A stretch of 64,000 nucleotides of DNA from Nocardiaceae bacterium (lineage in GTDB: Bacteria > Actinomycetota > Actinomycetes > Mycobacteriales > Mycobacteriaceae): positions 1 to 64,000 of the forward strand of contig JAJFUQ010000146.1 of the NCBI GenBank assembly GCA_021372355.1, read 5' to 3'. A program made the position numbers and the translations under genes. Below, one piece after another: positions 1-8,379 of the stretch. The notes beneath the pieces were generated by a model. It saw only the letters and a list, made by a program, of their open reading frames with translations. It did no database searches and had not been told where the DNA came from. Position 1 is the first letter of the stretch. Each line of letters starts with the position of its first letter.

Positions 1-1
1 C

Positions 2-622
2 CCGCACGCCGCGATCACGACCGACATCATCGTCGGATTCCCGGGCGAGACCGAGGAAGACTTCCAAGAGACGCTCGACGTCGTCCGGCAGGCACGATTT
101 GCCAGCGCGTTCACGTTCCAGTACTCCAAGCGCCCCGGCACGCCTGCGGCGACGATGGACGACCAGATTCCCAAGGAAGTCGTCCAGGAACGGTATGAGC
201 GCCTCATCGCGCTGCAGGAGTCGATCTCGCTCGAGGAGAACGAGAAGCTGATCGGTTCTGAGGTCGAAGTTCTGGTCGCCGAGAACGGCGGCAAGAAGAG
301 CGCGGCAACTGCCCGTATGGGCGGACGCGCGCGCGACGGGCGCCTCGTTCACTTCACGCCGAGCGGTGCTGTCGACGGCCACATTCGTCCGGGTGACATC
401 GTGCGTGTCACGATCACCGAAGCGGCGCCGCACCACCTCATCGCCGGCGAGGTCGCCGCACATCGACGTACTACCGCTGGAGATGCACATGAACTCGGTC
501 GTCGGCCGATGACCTCGGGTGTTGGCGAGGAACCGATCAAGAAGGTTGGCCTCGGGCTCCCCAAACTCGGGGTTCCGCTGATCGCTGAAGCTGGCGACAG
601 CTGCAGCACGGGGTGCTGCTGA
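2..622 (+). CDS. miaB: tRNA-2-methylthio-N6-dimethylallyladenosine synthase MiaB, C-terminal part
   Basis: Radical-SAM methylthiotransferase that adds the 2-methylthio group to i6A37 of tRNAs. The 5' part lies outside the window; frame 2 is open from the first bases. The fragment has 206 residues. It begins with the end of the radical-SAM barrel ([16 protein letters not shown], then [14 protein letters not shown], typical of MiaB/RimO) and continues into a C-terminal TRAM domain (about residues 84-151 of the fragment, with [10 protein letters not shown] and HFTPSG). The catalytic cysteines are outside the window. The stop overlaps the next start (TGATG). miaA, which makes the i6A substrate, lies 2.7 kb downstream. 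Confidence 0.93.
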   Translation, partial: PHAAITTDIIVGFPGETEEDFQETLDVVRQARFASAFTFQYSKRPGTPAATMDDQIPKEVVQERYERLIALQESISLEENEKLIGSEVEVLVAENGGKKSAATARMGGRARDGRLVHFTPSGAVDGHIRPGDIVRVTITEAAPHHLIAGEVAAHRRTTAGDAHELGRRPMTSGVGEEPIKKVGLGLPKLGVPLIAEAGDSCSTGCC

Positions 623-1203
623 TGATGAGCGACCAGGACAAATTGCCGAACGACGGCAACGGCTTCGAAGAATTGCGCCGCGACGTCGATGCGGTCGAAC
701 GCAAGATGGCGCGCGAGATCGAGCCGGGCAAACGCGCGGTCTTCATGGCGGTGCTGTTCCTGGCGCTGCTCGCGTCGTTCAGCCTTCCGCACACCGGAAA
801 CGTGCGGGGTTGGGACGTGCTGGCCGGCGCCAGTGACCTGGCCGCGAACAACGTGACCTTCCCGTCGCGCCTGTTCGTGTGGTTCGCACTGATCTTCGGT
901 GTGTTCGCCTCGATGCTCGCGCTCATGACCCGCCGCTGGGGACTCGCCTGGATCGCGTTCACAGGCACGGCGGTGTCGACGGTGCTGGGCATGCTCGCGA
1001 TCTGGAGTCGCCAGACGATCCGCGCCGACCTGGCTGGCGGCGGACCGGGCTACGGCCTGGTCATCGCGTGGATCGCCGTGGGGCTCTTAGCGTTCCAGTG
1101 GCTCAACATCGTGTGGAGCAAGTCCTCGATCCTGCTGGCCGCGGAGGAACGCCGCCGCCAAGAGGAAGAGAACGAGAAGAACCGGGAGAAGGGCGACCAG
1201 TAG
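622..1203 (+). CDS. Four-helix membrane protein translationally coupled to miaB (Rv2732c-like)
   Basis: Predicted inner-membrane protein of 193 residues, function unknown. It has a charged N-terminus ([20 protein letters not shown]), then four hydrophobic segments near residues 38-56, 85-105, 110-130 and 148-167, and a highly charged Glu/Arg/Lys C-terminal tail. The ATG at 622 overlaps the miaB stop by one base, and a second ATG follows at 625; an upstream in-frame GTG at 613 is less likely. The same neighbour follows miaB in mycobacteria (from memory). The coupling suggests co-expression only, not a role in tRNA modification. Confidence 0.85.
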   Translation: MMSDQDKLPNDGNGFEELRRDVDAVERKMAREIEPGKRAVFMAVLFLALLASFSLPHTGNVRGWDVLAGASDLAANNVTFPSRLFVWFALIFGVFASMLALMTRRWGLAWIAFTGTAVSTVLGMLAIWSRQTIRADLAGGGPGYGLVIAWIAVGLLAFQWLNIVWSKSSILLAAEERRRQEEENEKNREKGDQ

Positions 1204-1225
1204 TCGCCCCGTCCGGTCTCATCCG

Positions 1226-2536
1226 CTAGCGGCGGATGACCGCCTGCTCAGCTGCTTCGGCCCATTCGCGCCACTGCTGTGCCTGGGCGAGCGCCTTCTC
1301 CGCGTCCCGCTTGCGCCCGGACGCCTCGGCCTTCGCGGCCTGCTCCTCGAACTGGGCGACGCGGTCGCGGAATTGCGCCGCACGGGCGACGGCCTCCGGG
1401 TCGCTCCGACGCCAGTGCTGGTCCTCGGCGTCGCGAACGCGGCGCTCGATCGCGTGCAGGCGGTCTTCTAGTTCACGAACCCGCTCGCGCGGGACCTTGC
1501 CGATCTCGTCCCACTTGACCTGCAATTCGCGCAGGTGCGCCTTGGCGCCGTCGAGTCCGGTCGACGGGTCGACGATCTTTTCGAAACGTTCGAGCAGAGC
1601 GACCTTCGCCTTGGCGTTCTCGCCGAACTCCGCATCGCGCTCGGATGCATTCGCATTCCGCGCAGCGAAGAAGACATCCTGAGCAGCCTTGAAGCGCTTC
1701 CAAAGGGCGTCGTCGATGTCGCGGGGAGCGCGGCCCGCAGCCTTCCAGTCAGCAAGAAGCCCACGGAAGGCCGACGCCGTCGTCGCCCAGTCGGTGGAGC
1801 TCGAAAGCGCCTCGGCCTGGACACAGAGTTCTTCCTTGCGGGTGCGCGCCGTGGCCCGTTCGCGGTCCATGTCCGCGAAGTGTGCGCCGCGCCGGCGGTT
1901 GAAGGACTCACGAGCCTTGGAGAAGCGCTTCCACAGCGCGTCATCGACCTTGCGGTCCACTCCGCGGATGGTCTTCCACTCTTCGAGAATCTCGTGCAGG
2001 CGGTCGCCCGCGACCTTCCATTGCGTCGAGTTGGAGCTGAGTTCCTCAGCCTCGGCGGCGAGCTGCTCCTTGCGTGCGGTGGCCTCGGTCCGCAGCTTTT
2101 CGCGCTCTTCCTTAGCGTGTGCGCTCGCTTCGTCGGAGTGTTCGATGATCGCCTTGAGCCGGCGGGACAGTCCGTCGACATCACCGATGACGGTCGCCTC
2201 CGGCAGGGACTCGGCGAGTGCTTCGGCCGCGGTCTTCGTCTTGTGCGCGTCGCCTGCGCCACTGGAGAGTCGCGCTTCGAGCAGCGACACCTCGGTGGCG
2301 AGATCTTCGAAGCGGCGGCCGTAGTGGGAGAGTGCCTCTTCCGGCTCGCCGGCCTGCCACGACCCGATGACACGTTCGCCGTCGGCGGTCTTCAGGTAGA
2401 CGGTGCCGTCGGCGTCGACGCGGCCCCATTTGGATGGGTCGCTCGATGCCGCCACGACGGTCGAGGGAGTAGAGGGCTTGACCGGATGCGGCTTGGCGGC
2501 GAGTGCGCTGGGCTTTGCGATGGTGCTATCGGTCAT
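1226..2536 (-). CDS. DUF349 repeat protein (Rv2731-like)
   Basis: Cytosolic, strongly helical protein of 436 residues, rich in Ala, Glu, Arg and Lys. It has an N-terminal segment with a small beta-rich part ([20 protein letters not shown]) followed by repeated DUF349 helical units, recognisable by [31 protein letters not shown] and a third unit near [17 protein letters not shown]. Long coiled-coil stretches are likely. The start at 2536 (MTDSTIAKP) has an AGAGG ribosome site; the frame stays open to 2593 but that extension looks non-native. Divergent from the Rv2728c-like gene. Molecular role unknown; YfgI/DUF349 proteins are not enzymes as far as is known. Confidence 0.85.
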   Translation of the reverse strand: MTDSTIAKPSALAAKPHPVKPSTPSTVVAASSDPSKWGRVDADGTVYLKTADGERVIGSWQAGEPEEALSHYGRRFEDLATEVSLLEARLSSGAGDAHKTKTAAEALAESLPEATVIGDVDGLSRRLKAIIEHSDEASAHAKEEREKLRTEATARKEQLAAEAEELSSNSTQWKVAGDRLHEILEEWKTIRGVDRKVDDALWKRFSKARESFNRRRGAHFADMDRERATARTRKEELCVQAEALSSSTDWATTASAFRGLLADWKAAGRAPRDIDDALWKRFKAAQDVFFAARNANASERDAEFGENAKAKVALLERFEKIVDPSTGLDGAKAHLRELQVKWDEIGKVPRERVRELEDRLHAIERRVRDAEDQHWRRSDPEAVARAAQFRDRVAQFEEQAAKAEASGRKRDAEKALAQAQQWREWAEAAEQAVIRR

Positions 2537-2680
2537 GATGTCCTCTTCTCTGCCGCGCGTCTCGGCTGCCACATTACGAACTGCGCTGTTCATTCAACAT
2601 GCTGTGACTTCGCCTGCCAATAGAAGTCGGTGTTGTTGAGACGAGTGCTGTCGTTTGATGCGACGTTACCCCCGCCAGGC

Positions 2681-2686
2681 TACGGT
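2681..2686 (+). promoter_or_regulatory. -10 box of a leaderless promoter
   Basis: TACGGT followed by six bases and then the GTG at 2693. The spacing fits an actinobacterial leaderless transcript and supports that GTG as the true start. Confidence 0.5.
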
Positions 2687-2692
2687 GACGGG

Positions 2693-3361
2693 GTGCTGAC
2701 TGCGGTGGGTCTCGTCCCGAGTGCACCCTTGCTCGTCCCCGAACTGTCCGGCGCGGGCAACCCAGATGTCGATGCGGTTCGTGCCGCGACCGCGGAAGTA
2801 GGGCGCGTTCTGGCGACTCAGGCGGACCGATGGACGGTCCTTTCGTCGGTCGAGTCGACGTCGTCGAAGGGGACCTTCCGCGGGTTCGGCGCAGATGTTC
2901 GCGTCTCGCTGAAACCGGGAGACCTCTCGAACGCTGATCCGGAGATGCCGCTACCGCTGTTGATCGCCGCTTGGCTCCGGACGCAGACTGCGCCGAATAC
3001 GGAGGTGCGGCCGTATCTCCTCGGTTCCGCCACCGAACTGTTCACGGCCCTTGACGAATCTGCCGACCGCGAGGCTCTTCTCGTCGTCGCTGACGGTTCG
3101 ACGATGCTCACGCCCAAGGCGCCAGGGGCGTTCCATCCCGATGCACCGGCTTTCGAGGAGAAGCTCGATACCGCGATCGAAGTCGGGGACTGGGCGACGG
3201 TCCTCGAACTCGACGGGTGGGATGAATTCGGCGCGGGGGAGAGCCGGCCGCTGTTCCAGTTCCTGGCCGAGGTTCTTGCCGCGATGCGGCCGACGGAAAC
3301 GCGCGGCACCCACGCGGCACCCTTCGGCGTCGGCTATCTCATGCGGACGTGGGCCGCGTGA
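2693..3361 (+). CDS. Rv2728c-like protein, class III extradiol dioxygenase-like fold
   Basis: 222-residue protein, first gene of the miaA-dapF-hflX cluster. The N-terminus ([20 protein letters not shown]) matches the conserved family found just upstream of miaA in Mycobacteriales, often described as related to LigB-type extradiol dioxygenases. I see no complete metal-binding set, so enzymatic activity is unproven. The GTG at 2693 is chosen over the upstream TTG at 2630 because a TAnnnT box sits exactly six bases before it. The stop overlaps the miaA GTG by four bases. Confidence 0.8.
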   Translation: MLTAVGLVPSAPLLVPELSGAGNPDVDAVRAATAEVGRVLATQADRWTVLSSVESTSSKGTFRGFGADVRVSLKPGDLSNADPEMPLPLLIAAWLRTQTAPNTEVRPYLLGSATELFTALDESADREALLVVADGSTMLTPKAPGAFHPDAPAFEEKLDTAIEVGDWATVLELDGWDEFGAGESRPLFQFLAEVLAAMRPTETRGTHAAPFGVGYLMRTWAA

Positions 3362-4266
3362 GGAAGCCGATCGCGGTCATCGGGCCGACGGCGACGGGGA
3401 AGTCGGACTTGGCGCTCGATCTCGCCGAGCGCGTGGGCGGCCAGATCGTCAACATCGACGCACAACAGATGTACCGCGGCATGGACGTCGGCACCGCAAA
3501 ACTGCCCGTCTCCGAACGGCGCGGAATCACCCACCACATGATCGACGTCCTCGATGTCACGGACGTCGCGACCGTCGCGAACTATCAGCGTGATGCGGGA
3601 CAGATCGTCGACGACCTGCTGTCGAGTTCGATCGTCCCGGTCATCGTGGGCGGATCGATGATGTACATCCAGTCGCTGCTCGATCACTGGACATTCCCGG
3701 CGACCGACCCCACGGTGCGGGCGAAGTGGGAGGCCCTGCTCGAGGCCGAGGGGCTCGGGGCCGTCCACCAAGCGCTGCGTGCGGTCGATCCGGTGGCCGC
3801 AGACACGATCCTGCCGACCGACGGCCGGCGAATGGTGCGCGCGCTTGAAGTTGTCGAGATCACCGGCCGTCCGTTCGCTGCCTCGCAGCCCACGCGTGGC
3901 GAACCCCGTTGGGGCACCACGATCATCGGTCTCGACCGGGAGACCGACGAACTCGATGACCGGATCCTTCGACGCACGGCGTTGATGTTCGAACAGGGTC
4001 TCGTCGAGGAGGTCGAGGCACTCATTCCGCTGGGGTTGCGGGAGGGACAGACCGCCCGCCGCGCGATCGGTTATGCGCAGGTTCTGGCCGCGCTCGACGG
4101 CGAGTACACGATGGCGGAGGCGCAGGAGATCACCGCCCAGGGCACGCGCCGCTATGTCCGGCGACAACGTTCGTGGTTCCGCCGGGACACCCGCGTGACG
4201 TGGCTCGACCCCGCGGACAGTGATGTTGTCGGCCGAGCCGTGCAGGTCGCCGGGCTCGCCGGTTAA
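3358..4266 (+). CDS. miaA: tRNA dimethylallyltransferase MiaA
   Basis: Transfers a dimethylallyl group from DMAPP to A37 of tRNAs reading U-starting codons, the substrate later methylthiolated by MiaB. About 302 residues, normal for the family. A P-loop lies at the N-terminus ([12 protein letters not shown]), followed by [17 protein letters not shown], the HHMID motif and the RRAIGYAQV signature near the C-terminus. GTG 3358 overlaps the preceding stop (GTGA); GTG 3349 is an alternative. Its end overlaps the upstream extension of the dapF frame, consistent with an operon. Confidence 0.96.
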   Translation: MRKPIAVIGPTATGKSDLALDLAERVGGQIVNIDAQQMYRGMDVGTAKLPVSERRGITHHMIDVLDVTDVATVANYQRDAGQIVDDLLSSSIVPVIVGGSMMYIQSLLDHWTFPATDPTVRAKWEALLEAEGLGAVHQALRAVDPVAADTILPTDGRRMVRALEVVEITGRPFAASQPTRGEPRWGTTIIGLDRETDELDDRILRRTALMFEQGLVEEVEALIPLGLREGQTARRAIGYAQVLAALDGEYTMAEAQEITAQGTRRYVRRQRSWFRRDTRVTWLDPADSDVVGRAVQVAGLAG

Positions 4267-4276
4267 AGTCGAGGGC

Positions 4277-5146
4277 GTGGAGTTCAGCAAAGGTCATGGA
4301 ACGGAAAACGATTTCGTCATCCTTCCGGACCCGGAAGTTGAACTCGATCTGAGCGTCTCGCGGGTATCGGCACTGTGCGACCGCCAACGTGGCCTCGGCG
4401 CCGACGGAGTCCTGCGGGTGGCCCGCTCGGGTGACCTGGTTGCCGCGGGCGTCCTCGATGCCCTGCCCGAAGGTGTCTCGGCGGACGACTGGTTCATGGA
4501 CTACCGCAATGGCGACGGCAGCATCGCCGAGATGTGCGGCAACGGCGTCCGGGTGTTCGCGCACTATCTGGTGGCGTCCGGTCTCGAAAATGGCCCCGAG
4601 TTTGTCGTCGGATCGCGCGCCGGCGGCCGGCCTGTGACGGTGCATTACGCCGATGCCCTCAACGCGGATGTCTCCGTAGCGATGGGACCAGTACGTGAGC
4701 TGGGAACGTCGAGCGCCACGGTCGGCGGGATGACTTTCACCGGCATCGGCATCGACGTCGGTAACCCGCACCTCGCCTGTGTGTCGCGCGATCTGACCCC
4801 GGACACGATCAAGAAGATCGACCTGCGCGAGCTCCCCGAGTTCGATCACACGATGTTCCCGCACGGGGTCAACGTCGAGATCCTGACTGCACCCATTCAC
4901 GGCAACGTGACGATGCGTGTCTACGAGCGTGGTGTCGGCGAGACGCGGTCGTGCGGTACCGGCACGGTGGCCGCGGCGGCTGCGGCACTCGCCGAAGATG
5001 GACTCAGCGAAGGTGAAGTGCGGGTCCACGTGCTTGGCGGTGCCGTCGACGTGTCGATCCACAACGGCGAAGCGACATTGCGTGGGCCATCGGTACTTGT
5101 CGCGAACGGAAACCTGCACCAGGTCTGGTGGGCGTCGCTCGGGTGA
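4277..5146 (+). CDS. dapF: Diaminopimelate epimerase DapF
   Basis: Converts LL- to meso-diaminopimelate, precursor of lysine and of peptidoglycan cross-links. 289 residues, as in mycobacteria. Both catalytic cysteines are present in their standard contexts: [10 protein letters not shown] in the first half and [12 protein letters not shown] in the second. The N-terminal [12 protein letters not shown] and the GIDVGNPHL stretch are also typical. The GTG at 4277 is chosen because homology begins there ([11 protein letters not shown]) and it lies 10 bases after the miaA stop; the longer frame from 4220 overlaps miaA. Confidence 0.96.
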   Translation: MEFSKGHGTENDFVILPDPEVELDLSVSRVSALCDRQRGLGADGVLRVARSGDLVAAGVLDALPEGVSADDWFMDYRNGDGSIAEMCGNGVRVFAHYLVASGLENGPEFVVGSRAGGRPVTVHYADALNADVSVAMGPVRELGTSSATVGGMTFTGIGIDVGNPHLACVSRDLTPDTIKKIDLRELPEFDHTMFPHGVNVEILTAPIHGNVTMRVYERGVGETRSCGTGTVAAAAAALAEDGLSEGEVRVHVLGGAVDVSIHNGEATLRGPSVLVANGNLHQVWWASLG

Positions 5147-5204
5147 TTACGCCCGCAGATATAAAAATGCACGTCCGCCCAGATTCTGGGACGATGAATC
5201 TTGT

Positions 5205-6659
5205 ATGAAGAATTCCTCGCAATCGCGTTGGTCCGAGTGGTCAGCTGACTCCCTCGCCGACGAAGACTATCTCCCGTCTGTTGGTGAGTTGCAGCTGGAA
5301 GACCGCAGCGCGTTGCGTCGCGTGGCCGGTCTATCCACTGAGCTCACGGACATCACCGAAGTCGAATACCGGCAGCTGCGCCTGGAACGCGTCGTCCTCG
5401 TGGGCGTGTGGACCGAAGGCACTGCAGCCCAGGCGGAATCGAGCCTCGCCGAGCTCGCCGCCCTCGCCGAGACCGCGGGATCGGAAGTACTCGACGGGCT
5501 CGTCCAACGACGCGACAAGCCGGACCCGTCGACGTACATCGGTTCTGGAAAGGCACTCGAACTGCGCGAGATCGTGCTCAGCTCCGGCGCCGATACCGTC
5601 ATCTGCGATGGTGAGTTGTCTCCGGCTCAGCTGACCGCGCTCGAGAAGGTCGTCAAAGTAAAGGTCGTCGACCGGACCGCGCTCATCCTCGACATTTTCG
5701 CCCAGCATGCGACGTCTCGCGAAGGTAAGGCGCAGGTCGCGCTCGCGCAGATGGAGTACATGCTGCCGCGCCTGCGTGGTTGGGGTGAGTCGATGTCCCG
5801 GCAGGCCGGCGGTCGTGCCGGATCGAACGGTGGTGTCGGTCTGCGCGGACCTGGTGAGACGAAGATCGAGACCGACCGTCGCCGGATTCGCGAGCGGATG
5901 TCCAAGCTGCGCCGCGAGATCAAGGAAATGAAGCGGGCACGCGACACCAAGCGTCAAGGTCGGGTCAGCAACGGCATTCCCTCGGTCGCGATCGTGGGTT
6001 ACACGAATGCCGGAAAGTCGAGCCTGCTCAATGCGCTGACCGGGGCGGGTGTCCTGGTCGAGAACGCGCTGTTCGCCACCCTCGACCCGACGACCCGACG
6101 CGCGCTGCTCGAAGACGGCCGCGAGTTCGTCCTGACCGACACCGTCGGGTTCGTGCGGCACCTGCCGACCCAACTCGTCGAGGCATTCCGCTCGACACTG
6201 GAGGAAGTGACCGGGGCAGACCTGCTCCTGCATGTCGTGGATGGATCGGACCCGCTCCCGCACGAGCAGATCAAGGCTGTTCGTACGGTGATCACCGAGG
6301 TTCTGCAGGAGACCGGTATGCCGGCTCCGCCGGAGATGCTCGTCGTCAACAAGATCGACGCAGCCGACCCGGTCATGCTGACCGAACTGCGGGGAGTGCT
6401 GCGCGGTGCTGCGTTCATCTCCGCGCGTACCGGAGAAGGTCTCGACGAACTTCGGCAGATGGTGTCCGAGGCGATCGGTCGTACCGACGTCGAAGTCAGC
6501 ATTCTGCTTCCGTACTCACGTGGCGACCTGCTCGCGCAGATCCATTCGGACGGCACGATCCTGAAGTCCTCGCACGAAGAGGATGGAACGAAACTGCGTG
6601 CGCGCGTGCCGGCATCGTTGGCGTCGGCGCTCCTCGAGTACGCCTACAGCGGCGCGTAA
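5205..6659 (+). CDS. hflX: Ribosome-associated GTPase HflX
   Basis: GTPase that binds the 50S subunit and splits or rescues stalled ribosomes. 484 residues. The N-terminal HflX domain carries the family signature around DPSTYIGSGKALEL. A coiled-coil linker with GPGETKIETDRRRIRERMSKL follows, then the G domain: G1 GYTNAGKSS near residue 265, G2 DPTTRR, G3 DTVGF near 312, G4 NKID near 382, G5 SARTGEG near 405. The ATG at 5205 is the first good start after dapF; the frame is open further upstream but overlaps dapF. Last recognised gene of the cluster before the exported protein at 6663. Confidence 0.95.
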   Translation: MKNSSQSRWSEWSADSLADEDYLPSVGELQLEDRSALRRVAGLSTELTDITEVEYRQLRLERVVLVGVWTEGTAAQAESSLAELAALAETAGSEVLDGLVQRRDKPDPSTYIGSGKALELREIVLSSGADTVICDGELSPAQLTALEKVVKVKVVDRTALILDIFAQHATSREGKAQVALAQMEYMLPRLRGWGESMSRQAGGRAGSNGGVGLRGPGETKIETDRRRIRERMSKLRREIKEMKRARDTKRQGRVSNGIPSVAIVGYTNAGKSSLLNALTGAGVLVENALFATLDPTTRRALLEDGREFVLTDTVGFVRHLPTQLVEAFRSTLEEVTGADLLLHVVDGSDPLPHEQIKAVRTVITEVLQETGMPAPPEMLVVNKIDAADPVMLTELRGVLRGAAFISARTGEGLDELRQMVSEAIGRTDVEVSILLPYSRGDLLAQIHSDGTILKSSHEEDGTKLRARVPASLASALLEYAYSGA

Positions 6660-6662
6660 GTT

Positions 6663-7646
6663 TTGCCGCATCGTCGTTGGCTCATCGGTCCGTTGACCGC
6701 GGCTCTGGTGTCGATCCCGCTTGCCCATGCGCAGACCACGTTCGAAACCTATTGCACGCCAACTGATCCAGGTCTCACGGAACTGTCCGGGATGACGTGG
6801 GGCGACGGCACGCTCTACGCCATGGGCGACAGCGGTGCCGACGACCGGATCGCGGTACTGGATGAGGACTGCGGGGTGAGTCGGTGGATTCCGAACCCCG
6901 TCGATCCGTTCGATGTCGAGGACCTCACGTTCCATGACGGCTCGTTGTGGCTCGCCGACACGGGAGACAACGACCGTGTTCGTCCGACGATCGCCCTCAC
7001 TCGCGTCGACCCGAAGGACGGCAGCGGCGAGTTGTACCGACTCCGATACCCCGATGGTGCGCACGACGCCGAGGCGGTCGCAATAGCTCCGAACGGCGAC
7101 ATCGCGGTCATCACCAAGGAGTGGAGCGGCCACAGCCGCGTCTACACGCTGTCGAACGGACGTCGGCTGTCCGATCTTGTTTCCCCGGGTCCCGCGCCGC
7201 TCGTATTCGTCGGTGAGCTCGTGATTCCAGCGGGTTCACATGATGACGCACCGCTGGTCACCGGTGCGACGATGCATCCGGACGGCAAGACCGTCGCCAT
7301 TCGAACCTATTGGAACGCCTACCTGTATCCGATCGGTGAAGAGGGTCTCGCACACGCTTTGACCCACGTCGAGCCGAAGCATCTCTCGCTCCCACCTGAG
7401 CCACAGGGCGAGGCGATCGCGTTCAACGACCGCGGTGATGTGTTGATCGCTTCCGAAGCGGGCAATCGCGCGGATGCATCGATTCCGCCGATTCTCATCG
7501 CGCGCAGCGTCGACGTCCCGACGCCGGTTGCGGCCGAAAAGTCCGAGCACCACTTGAATTGGTGGTGGTGGGTGCTGGGCGGAATCGGTGCCGTGGCGGT
7601 GCTCGTGGAGGGCACGTCGATTCTTCGGCCGCGCAAGCGGAAGTAG
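6663..7646 (+). CDS. Exported propeller-like protein with a C-terminal membrane anchor
   Basis: Function not recognised. 327 residues starting at a TTG three bases after the hflX stop, so probably co-transcribed. The N-terminus looks like a cleavable signal peptide (basic start, hydrophobic core, cleavage near AHAQ). The body has repeated short beta motifs such as GDGTLYAMGDSG, HDGSLWLADTGDND, APNGDIAVITKE and NDRGDVLIASEAG, suggesting a beta-propeller-like fold. It ends with a hydrophobic helix (WWWWVLGGIGAVAVLVEG) and a basic RPRKRK tail, that is, an anchor with a cytoplasmic end. The bulk probably faces the cell-wall side. Confidence 0.75.
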   Translation: MPHRRWLIGPLTAALVSIPLAHAQTTFETYCTPTDPGLTELSGMTWGDGTLYAMGDSGADDRIAVLDEDCGVSRWIPNPVDPFDVEDLTFHDGSLWLADTGDNDRVRPTIALTRVDPKDGSGELYRLRYPDGAHDAEAVAIAPNGDIAVITKEWSGHSRVYTLSNGRRLSDLVSPGPAPLVFVGELVIPAGSHDDAPLVTGATMHPDGKTVAIRTYWNAYLYPIGEEGLAHALTHVEPKHLSLPPEPQGEAIAFNDRGDVLIASEAGNRADASIPPILIARSVDVPTPVAAEKSEHHLNWWWWVLGGIGAVAVLVEGTSILRPRKRK

Positions 7647-7656
7647 TCGACCGACT

Positions 7657-8292
7657 TCACTCCGTCGCTGACATGTTCGGCGAGAGCAAGACAGACGCAA
7701 TCGTGGTTCGCGCGAGTCGTGCGACGGCGCTGGGATCACTCACGTCGATGATCAGACTCGGGCTGATCAGGTAGCCGATCATCAGGTGAATCAAGACGTC
7801 GGCCTGCGCGTCGGGATCGCCAGGTGGAATTCTTCCCGCTTTCTGCGCTTTTGCGATGTTCGTACGGACGGCTGAGTGCCCGACCTGCAGCGCCGACGGA
7901 TCGCCATGTCCTAGGGCATGGATGAGGTCAGCACGATGGCTTTCGTCGGTGCCGAACAGAATGTCCTCGCGCAGGCGCATACAGGTCTGAAAAGCGACGA
8001 TGCACTGGTCCGTGGGGTCGGTGACGACCGTGAAGCTCTCGGCGAGAGCAGTGAGAAGCTGCCTGATCGCGCGCACCAGTGCCTGCTCGAACAGTTGGTC
8101 CTTACCGCCGTACCGACGGAACAGCGTCGTGCGGCCGACGCCGGATTCGGCAGCGATGTCGTCCATCGTCGCCTCGCGCGTTCCCTTGTGCGCAAGCACT
8201 CGCAATGCGGCGTCGAGAACTTGGGATTCCTTGGTGTTCGTGGCGTCGACGTCAAGGGCTTGGCCGACTGCTCGCTGCAGCAGCGTCGGCAT
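7657..8292 (-). CDS. TetR-family transcriptional regulator
   Basis: 211-residue repressor-type protein. An N-terminal helix-turn-helix (about residues 25-65) contains VLAHKGTREATMDDIAAES and GVGRTTLFRRYGGKDQLFEQAL, the standard TetR pattern. The C-terminal ligand domain is helical and unspecific. ATG 8292 is preferred; a GTG at 8313 would add a few residues. The reading frame extends far upstream to 9957, but that part is only the mirror of the fusion gene. It is divergent from the acyl-CoA fusion gene, and a perfect 10-bp inverted repeat (8330-8355) lies between them. It most likely represses that gene and itself. The ligand may be an acyl-CoA, but this is inferred only from context. Confidence 0.9.
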   Translation of the reverse strand: MPTLLQRAVGQALDVDATNTKESQVLDAALRVLAHKGTREATMDDIAAESGVGRTTLFRRYGGKDQLFEQALVRAIRQLLTALAESFTVVTDPTDQCIVAFQTCMRLREDILFGTDESHRADLIHALGHGDPSALQVGHSAVRTNIAKAQKAGRIPPGDPDAQADVLIHLMIGYLISPSLIIDVSDPSAVARLARTTIASVLLSPNMSATE

Positions 8293-8322
8293 CGGAGCGC
8301 CCGGTCGTGTCACCTTCCAATC

Positions 8323-8351
8323 TTGACACGGAACTATTACGCGGTTAATAG
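8323..8351 (+). promoter_or_regulatory. Sigma70-type promoter of the acyl-CoA fusion gene
   Basis: A consensus -35 TTGACA (8323-8328) is followed after 17 bases by TAATAG (8346-8351) as a -10-like hexamer. Expected initiation is near 8358. The ribosome site GAGGAG is at 8368-8373. The -10 and the whole spacer lie inside the palindromic operator. Confidence 0.6.
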
Positions 8352-8355
8352 TTCC
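8330..8355. promoter_or_regulatory. Perfect palindromic operator, probable TetR-binding site
   Basis: Arms GGAACTATTA (8330-8339) and TAATAGTTCC (8346-8355) are exact reverse complements separated by six bases (CGCGGT). The AT-rich arms stand out in this GC-rich DNA. The site lies between divergent genes and covers the promoter spacer and -10, as expected for steric repression by the adjacent TetR protein. Confidence 0.75.
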
Positions 8356-8379
8356 AGTAACTTCGGTGAGGAGCTTGCG

